DNA of 64,000 bases from NCBI GenBank assembly GCA_006937955.1, contig SSNP01000094.1:1329753-1393752 (forward strand), read 5' to 3'. Below, one piece after another: positions 26,346-39,300 of this stretch. The stretch comes from Pachypanchax playfairii (lineage: Eukaryota > Chordata > Actinopteri > Cyprinodontiformes > Aplocheilidae). The position numbers were made by a program, and so were the translations under genes. How positions within the stretch are numbered: the first letter of the stretch is position 1; every line of letters starts with the position of its first letter. Below the pieces are notes generated by a model. It saw nothing but the letters and a program-made list of their open reading frames with translations, was not told where the DNA came from and did no database searches.

Positions 26346-28489
26346 ATGCAGTTTTTCAATAAAATCCAGAATTTCGGATTGTACCATCACAAAAACAAAT
26401 ACAACCGATCATTGTCTGAATACAAAAAACACATTTTCTTACAAGGCCTACGAAACCTGCTTTTTAAAATTACAAAATAAAACCCCAAATTAAATAAATT
26501 CTAATCCTTAAAAATATAGTAAAACTTTCTAAACATCTGGTGACGTAGCTACAAAAAAATGTACCTTTCTTTTGATTTGAGGCTCATTGGTAAACATCTT
26601 TACAGTTTTAATTTTCGGCTGAATAATTCGTCTTTCACACACACCTCATCATATTAAGTGCAGTGAACGCATCGTTTTTGTGACACAGCAGAATCACATC
26701 CTATTTTCATTTTTCTTTGTGGAAAAAGGTAAAATAAAAACATTGAAAACATCATGTCTGATAATCAGATTAAAAAATAGAAATTTAGATAGTTTTGATA
26801 GTTACTGGATTTGTTTTAGTGCCAATTATAAACATGGTACATTCGCCAAACTAGGTATAAAGGAGTTTCTTTAGCATGGACTTCCAGATTTTGTACATTA
26901 AATTATATTTGTGGTTACCTGTTGGTTTATATTTGCACTTGTGTGTGAAACGTTTGCACACAGATATGGTTGTTCCAAATTTACAAGAAAGTGTGCCTGT
27001 ACAGACAACTCAATTTGATGGTCAGGTTAAAAGGAGAGAAATACCTGTGACCTGAAGCTGTGAAAGAAATGCAACATGGGAAACTCACTATTAAATAATT
27101 ACAGAAAGGTGTGAATGAAGGAGATTTTAATTTGTTTAATGGCAGGGAGAGATAACAGCAAGGCTGTGATGGAACAGGTGACAGAAAATAAAGGCGGGGC
27201 TCTGAAAAGGATTAGCAGGTTAGCGATAACATGGAGTTTGTTTACATCAAAACACAACAGCTGTCCTTAGAATTCATTTCCTGTGCTGATGAGCGAGTTA
27301 AGAAAAAAAAATTGTCAATTTTTTTACAATTTCTTTTTTCTTATTGTAAAACAATCAACAAAAGGCTTTTTTATCTAAACAGAATTACTTTTTTCCATGG
27401 ATTAGTAATTTTTCCTGGTGTCGTTTGATTTACCTCAGGCGACACTGCCTCTCTAACCGGTGCAACAAATCTGCTGTCCCTCTCAGCAGAAACACGCTGT
27501 ACTCTAGTTGACATAGCTTCCTATCAGCACTCTTCTCTCTTCTAATTTTCATTTTCTGCTCTTTGCCTGTTGCCGTGGTGACTAGCACAGAGAAGCTGAG
27601 TGGAGGGGATCGAAGTGAGGGGGGGGAGGCAAATCTTTCTCTACCCATGTCTTCATTCTTCCTCTTATTTTTATAATCTGCACAGTCACAAGCCTTTTCT
27701 CCTTATTGTTTCAATGTTTAAACAACAATCCCCTGCGACTTGTTTTGATCATTTTTCCTGCATCCTGGTGTATTTTTTTTCTCACCCTTTCTGCCATGAT
27801 TGTTTTTATATTTTTTACATAAACTGTATATTCTTATAAGAGAAAACTTCAAAGTAGTGGTTGGAGAATAGGAACTGTTTCCGAGTCGGTGTAATAATCA
27901 ACAACGTGTCTGTTACCACACTGGCAGCACATTAAAGGAAGGGAACAACTAAATATTGTCATCTGTAAACAAAAGGTGCAAATGTATTCAAATATGAGTT
28001 AAGTATGTATCATTTGAAATTAAATGGTTGCTATATTTTTAAAAATGAATTTTATAATAAATAACATCCAGTTTTTCACATTTGGTAAATCTGCACATTA
28101 TTAGCAGGATGATTCAGAAACGTGATTCAGAAATTTGGTGAAAAGTATTTTCTGTTTTTTATTGTGGCTAACGGCTCAAACTGAGGTTAAGATAATCACA
28201 AAAATTTACAAAATTGATAAGAATCCTATTCTTGCCATGGACTTGGAGGAGGAAATGTATAATGTGAGAAGAAATGCCAGTAAAAATAGAATAAAAAGTT
28301 TGATTTGTTCTATATAACGACTTGTTCTGGTGCAGGATTGTAGGGCGGCTGGTGTCTATCTCCATCATATGTGAGAGAAAAAAGGTGTCAAAAAGGGAAC
28401 TCCAACTTTCAAACTCTTCTTAAAGCGAGGGGAAAGTGCAACCATGCTTAGCAACAGATTGCACTGAACTTTATTTTTGTGTTTTTTTG

Positions 28490-28722
28490 TTTTTTTAACT
28501 CCAGTGGTCATTTGGTGAGAGGCGGGGTCACACCTGGACAGGTTACCAGTCCATCACACTCACGCCTAAAGCCAATTTAGAGTCACCACTTAACCTCACG
28601 CATGTTTTTGATCTGTGGGAGGGAGCATGCAGCTCTGAAAGATCCAGGCCTGGTTTCAAGCCCACCTCCTTCTCTCTGCTAGGCAACAGTGCTACCAGCT
28701 GCACCACCGTGCAGCCCTTCTT
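28490..28722 (+). repeat. Dispersed teleost repeat
   Basis: Contains GAGAGGCGGGGTCACACCTG, GGACAGGTTACCAGTCCATC, CCAATTTAGAGTCACCAC and a CTGCACCACCGTGCAGCCC end. Same family as at 9836. Confidence 0.7.
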
Positions 28723-29537
28723 AACATCCCGTTAAACATTTTCTCTGCAGAGATCATTGCTTTGCAGCTTTGATACACATGTGCATGTGAGCACATTTAG
28801 TGAAATAAACTCTTTGTTACTGTGAATTCTCTGCTCACTAAGCTCCTTACCAGAGTCACAACAAGGGCAAAAGCTTTTTTTTTTGGGGGGGGGGGGTTAT
28901 GTTCTATTTTTCTGTCTTCAGTCTGTAACTTGTCCCACTGCAAATGTTGTGATTGCAGGTGAGTTGAAATGAAGAGACTATTTATTTAGATTTTTCATTT
29001 TGGAAGCCAACAGTGGAGATGTTAACATAAGGGTTAACATGTGAATCGCACGCTATTGGTCTCTGGAAAGGATTAACTCTGCCCTTCGAATTTACATCTG
29101 TGCTGCATAAGTCTGGCAAAGCCACTGTGGTATTGGCAGATTACTCTTCACACAGCTAAATGCCATCTAATGATTATCTGTCAGTGTCTAAGGTGCAGAT
29201 CTTCTTCTACATCCACTGTCTGTTTACAACAGTGTTTACTAAAATAAATCAAAGAAACCCTAGTTGCTGTTTAATCTACTTTTAGCATTCTGCCTTCCAA
29301 AATGAGATACTTTTGCAGGAGATATTTTCGGTCCTGGATTGCTACCTACTGACCGAATACACCTGACTCTGATTTCATCTTCAAACTAACTGCTGATCCC
29401 TCAGGGTCTCCAACTGCATGCAGGACATTTCTCCTGCTAAATAGAGGAAAAAATTATTTGTTTTTATATTCATTTATTTGGTTTTACTTTGTAGCATTTT
29501 TATAACATGTTTTTGGACAAACAGATTTCTGCAGTTG

Positions 29538-30095
29538 TTAAAGAGGCCATTTCACACAAATTTCAGGACTTTGTGGTTATTTCTGAAGTATTAACCTGTA
29601 ATGTGAAACATTTTATATCTTAAAATGTTAGGAAACACTGATTAACAGACCTTTCAATCTGTCGGCTGGTTTCGGGCTGCCACTCATTAATATTCATTAT
29701 GCGAATTTGCTGGACTTAGATTGGCTAACGAACTAGCCAATGAGAGCAAGGCATACTGTTTCCTGCCCCGCTGTGCATCAACAGCAGACGTAGTCTCTTC
29801 CGGTTTGATACATTCTTAAGCTAACAGCTTTTAGCTAGCAGCATGCTAGGTCTGGTTTCAACTGCGGGAGCTGATGAATACTAATGAGCAAAGGAGTTGG
29901 GATTAAACAGATACAGGCTGTTCGGACTCGGGAGAACTCGGGTTTTATCGCCACCTGTGTAGTTTGAGAGATTAAAACTTAAAGAGATGTTGTTGACCTG
30001 TTTTCACACCCACTATAAAGGTAAGAACACCTGTGGAGCTAAAATATTCAACAGAAACCTCAGAAAAACTGTTTTTAATGGAAGGGCCTTTTTAG
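29538..30095 (+). mobile_element. TTAA-flanked MITE, family A copy 1
   Basis: A 558 bp element starting TTAAAGAGGCCATTTCA and ending TGGAAGGGCCTTTTTAG; the TTAA at the right end has mutated to TTAG. Related copies lie at 45418-45891, 52168-52741 and 55700-56272. It contains CCAAT motifs in both directions near 29720-29745 and TATAAAGGTAAGAA at 30014-30027. It is non-coding and sits in sense orientation in the connexin intron. Confidence 0.85.
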
Positions 30096-30497
30096 ATCCA
30101 GTTTCTACCATCTTTGACTGATTGCCAAAGTGAACTCCTACCTCCAGAACAAAAACCTGAACAAAGCGATTGATGCTTTGAGTTTTTGGCGCTGATTGTT
30201 TTATACTGCCTTTAGATGTATTATTTACTTTTGTATCGTTTTATTTTGTTCTTAGTGTCTTAATGCTGTTTTATTCTGTTTAATTTAATTGTCAGCTGTA
30301 CCTTGGTCAACTTACATTGTTTTAACATGTTTTACATGGACATATTTGTTCTGAAACACTGAAGTGTTGAGTTCAGAATATTTCAAACACTATTGTAAAA
30401 ATAAAACAACGTACTATGACAAATCCCAGTATTCTTACAAGGTTTTTAGTGCATTTTGCTGCAATAACCAGTCAGTCACTTTCTGTACAAGCTTATT

Positions 30498-30880
30498 CTT
30501 TTTTAGGGTCGTGGTGAGCTAGTATCTATCTGCAGCGGTCACTGGGCAGGGGGCGGGGTCACACCTGGACAGGTCAACGGTCCATCACTAAAAGCCAGTT
30601 ATATTTGTTTAATTCACTCCAATTGTTACATGATCGGTTTCAGTAAATTATGTCTTTTAGCAAAAAGTTTCCAGTTTCTGGAAACCAGTATATTGTTTTC
30701 AACCTTCCTTTCAACACAACCTCCCATCCTGAGCAGCATGAACCGGGTAACACCGGAGTCCACATGCATGCATCAGAAGAACATGCAAACTCCATGCAGA
30801 AAGGCTCCAGATGGGTTTCAAACCTAGAACCGTTCTTGTTGCAAGACAGTAGTGATACTATTACTATATCTACACTACAT
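30498..30880 (+). repeat. Dispersed teleost repeat
   Basis: Contains AGGGTCGTGGTGAGCTAG, GGGGGCGGGGTCACACCTGG, then GAACATGCAAACTCCATGCA and a degraded terminal part. Same family as at 9836, with extra sequence in the middle (about 30600-30770). Confidence 0.6.
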
Positions 30881-31269
30881 AGTATGTAATAATAAATACT
30901 GTGCAAAGATTGCACATCAGTCCAGAAAAAAAACATCATAACCACTAAGAAAATAGGTGATGAATAAATGTGACCATAAACAGACATGAGAAGACACAGT
31001 ACACAGACACAAGGTACATTTAAAAACAAAGGCCACCAATAATATCTGATTAGTGTTTTAAACCTGTATTTATAGAAAAATTTTATTTCCATAACAGAAT
31101 GATCTTTTATCATTAAGGGTGTAAAACATGTTTGTTCATTATGGTGACGTCTGGGGGAAGAAACTGGTCTCGTGTGTTTTGTGATTTTGGCTTACAGTGA
31201 TCTGTAGCACCACTTGGAGGGGTGAGGAGAGGTGAGACTCTGGTTGAGAAGGGCCCTGTTGATGCTGCC

Positions 31270-32015
31270 TGTCATGATCTCTGGGAGGTGTTTGATCCAC
31301 ATGCAGAACTCAGACAACAGGCTCAGGTGTAAAAGTGAACAGTTTATTAATATTTACAGTGATAGGAATGTGCAAGGTGCAGGAGGCTCGGGAGGGTCCA
31401 GTACTGTAGATGATAGGAGAGGTTAGACACTGTATGAGGGACAAACTTCAAGGATGTGCTCAGGAGGAGATGAGACTCACGGGAGTGATGATGATGGACG
31501 CGAGGAGGAGGAAGGTCCAGTGAGGCGACTGTGCAGGGAGATGTAGTCCAGGAGATGTGTCGGGTGAGCAGGCGCTAGAGAGCGGACAGACAGGGTGGAG
31601 GAGATCAGGTCTCAGGCTGATGAACACGAGGAGACACAGGAAGAACTTCATCAGAAACAGGGAACTCAGAGAACACAGGGAACTCTGCAGGAGCACACAA
31701 GGAGCAGGAACGTTTAGGTGGAGTCCTGGAGAAGACAAGTTACTCATGAACATGTAAACACTAGAAAATACTTTTCTTAATTAGCTCAAGGAAACTTGGA
31801 AGGTGGCTTTTGTTTGGTTACTGGTAACGTCAACAACCAGGCGATGAATTACTGTCAGCCTGCTGCTTTTAAACGCTCCTGCTCCTCATCAGCCTGATCT
31901 CCTCCAGCTGGTGTTGATCAGCCTGCACCAACTCTCCAGCGCAGATCTTACTCTGAGAAGAGAACTCACCCAACACACAAAACACAGTCGCAGAAAACAC
32001 TGAACCTGACACCAC
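31270..32015. mobile_element. Probable dispersed DNA element (TGTCATGATC...CTGACA)
   Basis: The left part, CTGTCATGATCTCTGGGAGG with TGATCCACATGCAGAACTCA and AACAGTTTATTAATATTTAC, and the centre with repeated CAGGGAACTC units resemble a common fish non-autonomous element. It seems to end near AACACTGAACCTGACA at about 32011. The termini are only weakly inverted and I could not establish a target duplication. The frames on both strands here do not resemble known proteins. Confidence 0.4.
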
Positions 32016-32584
32016 CTGCCTGTGTCCTCACTCTGAAGGAGTCCAGGTCCTGGATGGAGGGCAGATCAGCACCAGGGATCCTCTTTGCAGACTTCATAGT
32101 CCTCTGCAATCCATTTCTGTCTAGTTTGGTTGCTGAACCAAAACAAACTGTGATGGACTGCAGAGACTTGATACCAGCTCTGTAGGCAACACGTTCGCAC
32201 ATTATACAACCATTTAGGTCGGTTTTGAAAACCAAAAAATACAACCTATGAGAGCGTTTTCAAACAATCTGTCGGAGCGTTTTCCAGCTCCGGAGAGACT
32301 TACTACCAACAACGCATGCACGCACCTTCCCAGAGGAGCTGACAAATACGCATGTGCGAGGTTTCACTCTGTTCAGCTGAACAAAACAAAAATTCTGCAG
32401 CAATATGTTTCATTTTAATACAACAGTTTAAAATTTAAACATACATATAGACACACTGTAAAGCTGAATATTTCACATGAAAAAGCGGAACGGTTAAGGT
32501 TAGGGTAGCCAATAGGGGTTGCATACATATGGCATACATATGGAATATAGTACGTTTTCAATAATTGACCAATGCGGTCGTATT

Positions 32585-33110
32585 TGACGTGAGGTCACCA
32601 GCAGCTCCTGTGGCAGGTTGAACTTCTTGAGCTGCTGCAGGAAGTTCAGCCTTTGCTGGACAGTCTTAATGATGGTGTCTATGTTGTCTGTTCATTTTAG
32701 GTCCTGGGCAATGGTTGTATCCAGAAACTTGTGTCCACCATAGTCATAATGCTCTTTGTTATGTTAATGGAGGACATTGGGTGAAGGATTCTTCCTTGAG
32801 TTCACTGCTTTTGCCACAGATTTTTAGAGTGTTGAGCTCTAGACTCATCTGTCCCAGAGGAGGCCAATGGTGTCTGCATGGTTTGCAAATTTAAGAAGTT
32901 TAACAGAGGTGCACATGAGGGGCACATGAAGTGCAGTCATTTCTGTAAAGGTAAAACGGCAGTAGGAACAACACACATCCTTGCAGGACACCAGTTCTGA
33001 TGGTCTGATTTGCCTGGTATAGAAACTGCAGGATCCTGTGATGGTCTTCAGGTGGTTTAACTTCAGCCTTTCAAAGTATTTTATGACCACAGACATAAGA
33101 GCAATGGGAT
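32585..33110 (-). mobile_element. Degenerate LINE reverse transcriptase fragment (L2/CR1-like)
   Basis: The minus strand encodes pieces of a non-LTR reverse transcriptase in several frames: ERLKLNHLKTITG near the start, VKLLKFANHADTIGL at about 32855-32905 where the palm motif should be FADDT, and AQDLKWTDNIDTIIK with TVQQRLNFLQQLKKFNLPQE at the left end. The catalytic Asp pair is disrupted and there are frameshifts, so the copy is dead. Confidence 0.75.
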
Positions 33111-34853
33111 TTTAGATAGTTAGAAGTTGATTCATAAATACTAAACACGATCCTCCTGCTGCAGCAGGTTTCTGTAAGACAAAATAAATCAATGTGGTGA
33201 TCTGTTATTAAATTCATAATAAATGAGCCACACCTAATAGATGTATTTTCATTCTGTAATGATAAATGTGTTTATTTTAATGAGACTTTAATGATTTACT
33301 GCTCTTGAGTGACTTTTTTTTTATTGGACCGGGGGTGAGACACATTAACAACGTTAATTTTATGGACTTCTGGTTTGCATAACCAGGTTTCATTACTGCT
33401 GACGTGAATAACAATTTGAATGTATTTACATGTAGCTTTATCCCACAGTTTCAGGTAGTTTTGATGCTCACTCTGGACCCTGGTCTGTGGATTTGACTTT
33501 AGGTGTTGGTGTTTCTAATGCCATAAACTATGAGCGGCCTATTTTCAGAGTTTGTTTCTCAGCAGGTGTGTCACCGAGTGAGAAAAACATTTAGAAAAAC
33601 GAGTGTGTCTCTGCTGAACTATTGTGGTTATGATGTAACAGGTAATTTCTAATACACCAACTGATGTTAATTCTCTTTTACAGCAATGAATTTATGCAGT
33701 CTGCAGCTTCACTACAGACTCTGTCCCATTGTGGAAGAGCCAGCAGGCTCAAAACTGTAAAATGCCAGCTGTCTAAAGTGCTTTCTGGCCCAAGATCTGA
33801 AAAATGAATGAGAAATGAATAAAGTAAGAAAAGAACAAAGAGAAAGATGTATACAGGAGATGAAACAGTGCAAGAATAGGAAGGTAAAACTGGGCTCCAT
33901 CTACTTTGTGAGTCTAACATTGTTGAAGCGTGGAGAATAAGTGTGCAGATATGCCAAGTCAGCACATGTAAGTGTATGCTTGAATAGAAATACATTAAAA
34001 TGCAGACACACACACAGACTGAACTGAAGAGAACTATTTTAGCAGCAGTAATCTCTTTGTCTTCCCACACCTCGCACCAAAATAGTACCTACTCAATAAA
34101 CCAGAGTCACCTCAACCTCACCTGTTGCTATAGGCCTGAAGGCAAATTTGGTCCTCATAATAACAAAGCTAACAACTGAGAGATTAATCCCAGAATAAAC
34201 CCTAGTGGTCTTAAAGTGTGGTTTCCATGCCTACTGGGCCTAATGATGCAGAAAACACTGAGAAAAGACAAATAAATATCTTGTTATCACTTTTTCTTGA
34301 ACACGCTGTCGTGGAACCTGCTTTCTTGGTCTTGAATTACACATAACAAGCTGAGCGTTATGAAGATTTGCAATGCATCAAACTCAAGAATTCATTACTG
34401 TTCTTCATCTGGAGTGTTTACTCTGGTAGATAAATGCAATTTGCAGCACTCCTCTGCTTCTTATCTCGAGGAACAGTGACTTCACAGTGACACAATGTCC
34501 CTCTCCCTCATTAGTGCAGTTTTTCTTTCCACTTATCTGCATCTGTGACTCTTTTTGAGAGGTTTTATTTACCTCTAAATGCTGACATATGAGAAAGATT
34601 CTCCTAGCAGTGGATAGAAAATAATTTTTTTATGTCCTGTCGTCATCAGCTATACAGAATTTGATAAAATACTACGTTAATTATTGCATAATGTGAATTT
34701 GATGCTAAACAGGAGCATAATTTTCTTGTTTGCAGAGAAGCTAGAAAAATAATGTGTTTGGAGTATTTTTACTTAATTGGAAAGTGTAACAAATAAACAG
34801 TATAGACAACAAATGTTTTACATTTCCTTTATATTAGCCAATACTTTTGGGTC

Positions 34854-35324
34854 CTGTCCCAATACCCGCACTTGCACCCTTGTGCACTTCAAATGTGCGT
34901 TCCCGATGAAGGGTGCAAGTGCGTAGGGTGTCCAGATTCTCCAGAGTGGAGAGTCGTGCCCTTGGCCCCACCCCTTTTGCACTCTTGATCCGCACTTCGC
35001 CAAAGCCCAGATCGGTGCAGGCTTCAGCAAAGGGTATTTCCCACAATGCATAGCTGCGTGTGAATTTTGACAGAAGAAGAAGAAGAAATGGCTGGACCAT
35101 CCAGACCAAAAAATGTTTTCTGAAGTGTAGAATCTAAATAATCAATATTTTATTCTATTATTTGAATGTGTAATTACAACATAAACAGCGACCGACACCG
35201 CCATTTTGGTTGTCATGGAGATAATATGTGCGCACTTGTTCACTACGCACTTGAACCCTCATGTGCACTTCTGCTAAGTGCACTTCGTGGAGGACCATAG
35301 AGTGCAGTGCGGGTTTTGGGACAG
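34854..35324. mobile_element. MITE with CTGTCCCAA...TTGGGACAG ends, just upstream of exon 2
   Basis: The left end CTGTCCCAATACCCGCACTT and the right end, whose complement reads CTGTCCCAAAACCCGCACT, form a near-perfect inverted repeat around 471 bp. The interior has repeated GTGCACTT and AAGTGCG motifs and a short (GAA)n tract. It ends about 200 bases before the connexin exon 2 acceptor. I could not define a clear target duplication. It is non-coding. Confidence 0.75.
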
Positions 35325-35523
35325 CGGTTAGGGTTATTTGTATATATTTGTAATTATATTTTCTATTAAATGACTCATTTCATGTTTGAGGTTACACACA
35401 AATTTAATCTGTAATTAAACAAAAACTCCAATGGAGTACCTGCTGAAGAGAGTACAGTAAAGTACATAAATCGTGTACATATCCCGACTTCATTGACCCC
35501 GTTTCTCTGTGCTTTTCCTGTAG

Positions 35524-36373
35524 GATCTTGCTGACCGTTGTGGTGATCTTCCGTATTCTGATTGTGGCCATCGTTGGGGAGACGGTCTACGAGGATGAAC
35601 AGACCATGTTCATTTGCAACACTCTTCAGCCAGGCTGCAACCAGGCTTGCTATGACAAAGCCTTTCCAATCTCCCACATCCGCTACTGGGTCTTCCAGAT
35701 TATACTGGTGTGTACACCTAGTCTCTGCTTTATCACTTACTCAGTCCATCAGTCGGCCAAGCAAAGAGATCGGCGTTACTCCTTTCTTTATCCAATAATG
35801 GAGAAGGACTATGGAGCACGGGATGGAGCACGAAAAATCCGCAACATAAATGGTATTCTAGTTCAGCATGGCGGTGATGGTGGAGGTGGTAAAGAAGAGC
35901 CTGATTGCTTAGAAGTGAAGGAGATTCCCAACGCCCCTCGGGGTCTCACCCACGGGAAGAGCTCCAAGGTCCGTCGGCAAGAAGGGATCTCTCGTTTTTA
36001 TATAATTCAGGTGGTGTTTCGAAATGCACTGGAGATTGGCTTCTTGGCAGGCCAGTACTTTCTTTATGGCTTTAGCGTGCCTGGGATTTTCGAGTGTGAC
36101 CGATACCCATGCTTAAAAGAAGTGGAGTGCTACGTGTCCCGGCCCACAGAAAAAACAGTTTTCCTTGTGTTCATGTTTGCGGTTAGTGGCATCTGTGTGG
36201 TGCTCAATCTGGCTGAGCTCAACCACCTGGGCTGGCGTAAGATTAAGGCTGCCATCAGGGGCGTCCAGGCCCGCAGGAAGTCTATCTGTGAGATCAGGAA
36301 AAAAGACATGGCCCATTTGTCCCAGCCGCCCAACCTGGGACGTACCCAGTCCAGTGAATCAGCCTACGTTTGA
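35524..36373 (+). CDS. gjd1/gjd2: Connexin (gap junction delta, Cx34.7/Cx35 class), coding exon 2
   Basis: This exon carries residues 24-306 of a four-pass connexin that forms intercellular channels at electrical synapses. Approximate membrane segments are 22-44, 76-98, 181-203 and 233-256. Extracellular loop 1 has the C-X6-C-X3-C pattern (C55, C62, C66). Loop 2 has C-X4-C-X5-C (C215, C220, C226), the delta-type spacing. The cytoplasmic loop holds RRYS with Ser110. The C-tail has a basic amphipathic stretch after TM4 (WRKIKAAIRGVQARRKS, Ser277), and the protein ends in SAYV, a PDZ ligand known to bind ZO-1 in Cx35/36. Ser110 and the RRKS serine match known protein kinase A sites of fish Cx35. 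The variable loop (SFLYPIMEKDYG...) differs from the STV(F/Y) sequence after RRYS that I associate with Cx35/36. I therefore favour the teleost Cx34.7-type paralogue (gjd1) over gjd2 proper, but that choice needs a tree. Confidence 0.95.
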
Positions 36374-39300
36374 TGACGACCTTGAACGGAAAAGAAAAGA
36401 GGAGTTGGATGTATGAGCAAGACAAGAATGAAAAAGTATGGATTCATTTTACAAGGAATGAAAATCAGATTAGATGACTCAACGAAGATGAAACTGAGAC
36501 AAAAAAGTTTTCTTTTTTCACAAAAAATTGGCATAATTAACACATAGAAGGATTTTCCAGACATTTTATACATCTTGACTTTTTTTTACTAATTACTTGC
36601 TTTGTCCTTTGCAATGAGAAGATTTAAACCCTCATCGGGTTAGAGAGGGAAGAACGGAAGAAAAAAAGGAAGAGAGCATGAAGAAGCGTGTGTTTTGTGT
36701 CCTCGGCAAATATTAAAGATGGAGATGTTAGATGCATCCGACGGGGCTTTTCACCTGGACATTATCAACTTCAGTAAAACAAAAAGAGGGGGGGGGACAG
36801 GAGATGGGACAAGGAGACTTAACAGCAACATCATTAAAAATAGGAACGGAAGAACTGTCAGGATGAAAGCATGTTTGGGTGCAAGGGAACATCCAGCTCC
36901 GGGGTAACACATGAAACAAGAGACGGAGGAGTGAGGAAAGGAAACTTTTTCTTTATTAAAAAAAAAAAAAAACAGCTGCCACTGGACATAATGTCTTACC
37001 TTCGCTCGAACCAACGACACAAGCCAAGGAGAAAAAGAAGGATTATGTTTATGCTTTGTCTCTTGGCAAAAGTTAACTGAAACACAAACACAGCGAGTAG
37101 CTACCATAAACACTCTTCTCCTTACATCTCCTTCATCTCCCTCTCTGCAAGCTCCACGGCTGGCAGCTGTACAGGTGGGGGGGAGGGGGTCAGAAATGTC
37201 CCCTCATCCTCCATAAACATTGAAGAAGACCTAATGAACAGTTGGGCATTTAGTGTCAGTCTCTCCTGAAGCACAAACCAAACTTCCCATCGTCTGAGAG
37301 AAATAAAGAAAAAAGAATGAAGAAAAGAAACACATCACTTTAATGCTTTAAACTAATTTTATACATCACCATTAAGGTTTTTTGTTTGAGAAAGTGATAG
37401 TGCCATCCAGTTACAGTTGAACGGTTATAGGTTCATGCATAACATATGATGCTACATAACATTATTTATTTATCTAGAGTATATGCAAATAGATTTATTT
37501 ATTGTTGGGAGCAGAAATGTATAAACTGTCCGTCTTTTTTTCATTTTTATTCAGTGTGACGCGTTTCTCACGATAGGACTGAAATGTACGGTGGGTGGGG
37601 AGGGACAAGTTTGTGAGCCCTGTTATTAAATGCTGTGAGGATGTGCAGCTGATATTTTTTGTTTACAACTGTTTAGGCATAACTGAAGGGAGGTGAACTG
37701 GCTGCAGTTGTGAAAGTAGAACAGTGCAGCTGTTAACTAACATCTGTACAGTTTGTGTTTCCTGCGCAGATCAGCTGCACACTTTCAGGCACCTTCAGCT
37801 TGTGAGCCATTTGATTAAAAAAATGCACGGTGCAATGTTTATTGAATGATCAAGCTGATGAGTAGTTACTCTGTGGACAGTGGTGTTTTTGAATCTCAGT
37901 GGATTTTTTTTGTCTGACTGGATTTCAGCTTGCATGCGATTAAAAAATAAGACAATTACATAAAAGGGATGGAAAAAAAATATAAAAATATATAAAGAGT
38001 GTTGCACCTTGATTACTGTGGAGGAGAGGGAGAGTTGCACACAGCAGGAACTCCTATTGGGACAAAATTTGTGCTTTCAGACCCTCACAGAGATACATCA
38101 TTTATAAGATAGAGCAAACACAATGTGAACCTGAAACCAGATATAGCAACAGTTTACAAGTCTGCACATGGTTTACTTATACGGACACAGACTAGTTCAA
38201 CCATGACAGAATCCTGTCAGTTTGCTGGGAGGATGTTCCTGTGACACAACCAGCTGAACACACTGTAATCAAGTCATCTTCTCAAGGTGTTTATGGACTT
38301 TCTGCATGAAGGAGACGTTTTATGATAGACAACATTTACACAAACACGAGAGAGTGAAGGATTAAAAGGAGTAATACAAAAGGATTTCATTTAGGAAAGT
38401 CACATTTGTTATGGATATATTTTTGTTAAAATTTTCTCAAGCTGTTGAGATAATTTTAGGTAAAGACAGCGTTTGATTATATAAAAATATCAAGGTGTTT
38501 TATGATGTTTTCTAGATGTTAGATGACACTTTTAAAGAATATAACACATCCCATATCAGGATTTGGACTTTTGGCAATTACGTTTTTTTATGTAAAAAAA
38601 AAAAACAAAACATAAACAATTATTTCTTATAGTCCACGCTAGAGCTGTAAATCTGATAAAAAAAGAAAGGAATGCACATAAAAACATTAAATTTACCCTT
38701 TTTTATACTTATAAACAAACGTGCAAAAGAAACATTTAATGAGAAACAACCAAAACATTCTAAACTAAAATGAACTCAGTTAAATAAAGTTCATTTTATA
38801 AGTACAAAAAAGTGAGTATTATGTTCTGTATTTATAATTTTAAGTCACAATTTGATATAGTGTGATGGCGCGTGCATCCAAAACTCACTGCAGAGATGGA
38901 GGTTTATTTTAGCTGTGACAGCTGCTAATGCAGCTTCAGAAATGCACCTGATTTTTTCCTCTATTCTCTCCTGTCCTTCATAATCTCTTGGATTACAAGA
39001 GGTGATTTTCTCCAGGTTCGGTTTCCTCTGAGGGTGTTTATCAGGATCAGTGGTGCCGTCCTTTGCACGGACACAGAAGGACAATTTAACAATATCTCTG
39101 ACCATGACATGCCAGAATGTCTAATAATATAGGTGGGGTTACCCATTACTTACTGTGCTTCAAGCAAAAGCTTAAATACGACCTTGAGTTTACAATGTCC
39201 TGCGCTTTATGAATCTTCATGGTCTAATCTCCGCAGATTAATGCAGGTTTCTGTGCTGGTTTTACTGTTTGGCACACATGTGCTCGACGTGCAATTGCTT

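Noticed and set aside
32500..32515. Telomere-like GGTTAGGGTA
   Set aside because: A single imperfect pair of units, no tandem run.
33678..34070. 130-residue minus-strand frame
   Set aside because: Hydrophobic, with a Cys-Val run from a CA tract; no start context, splice sites or family pattern.
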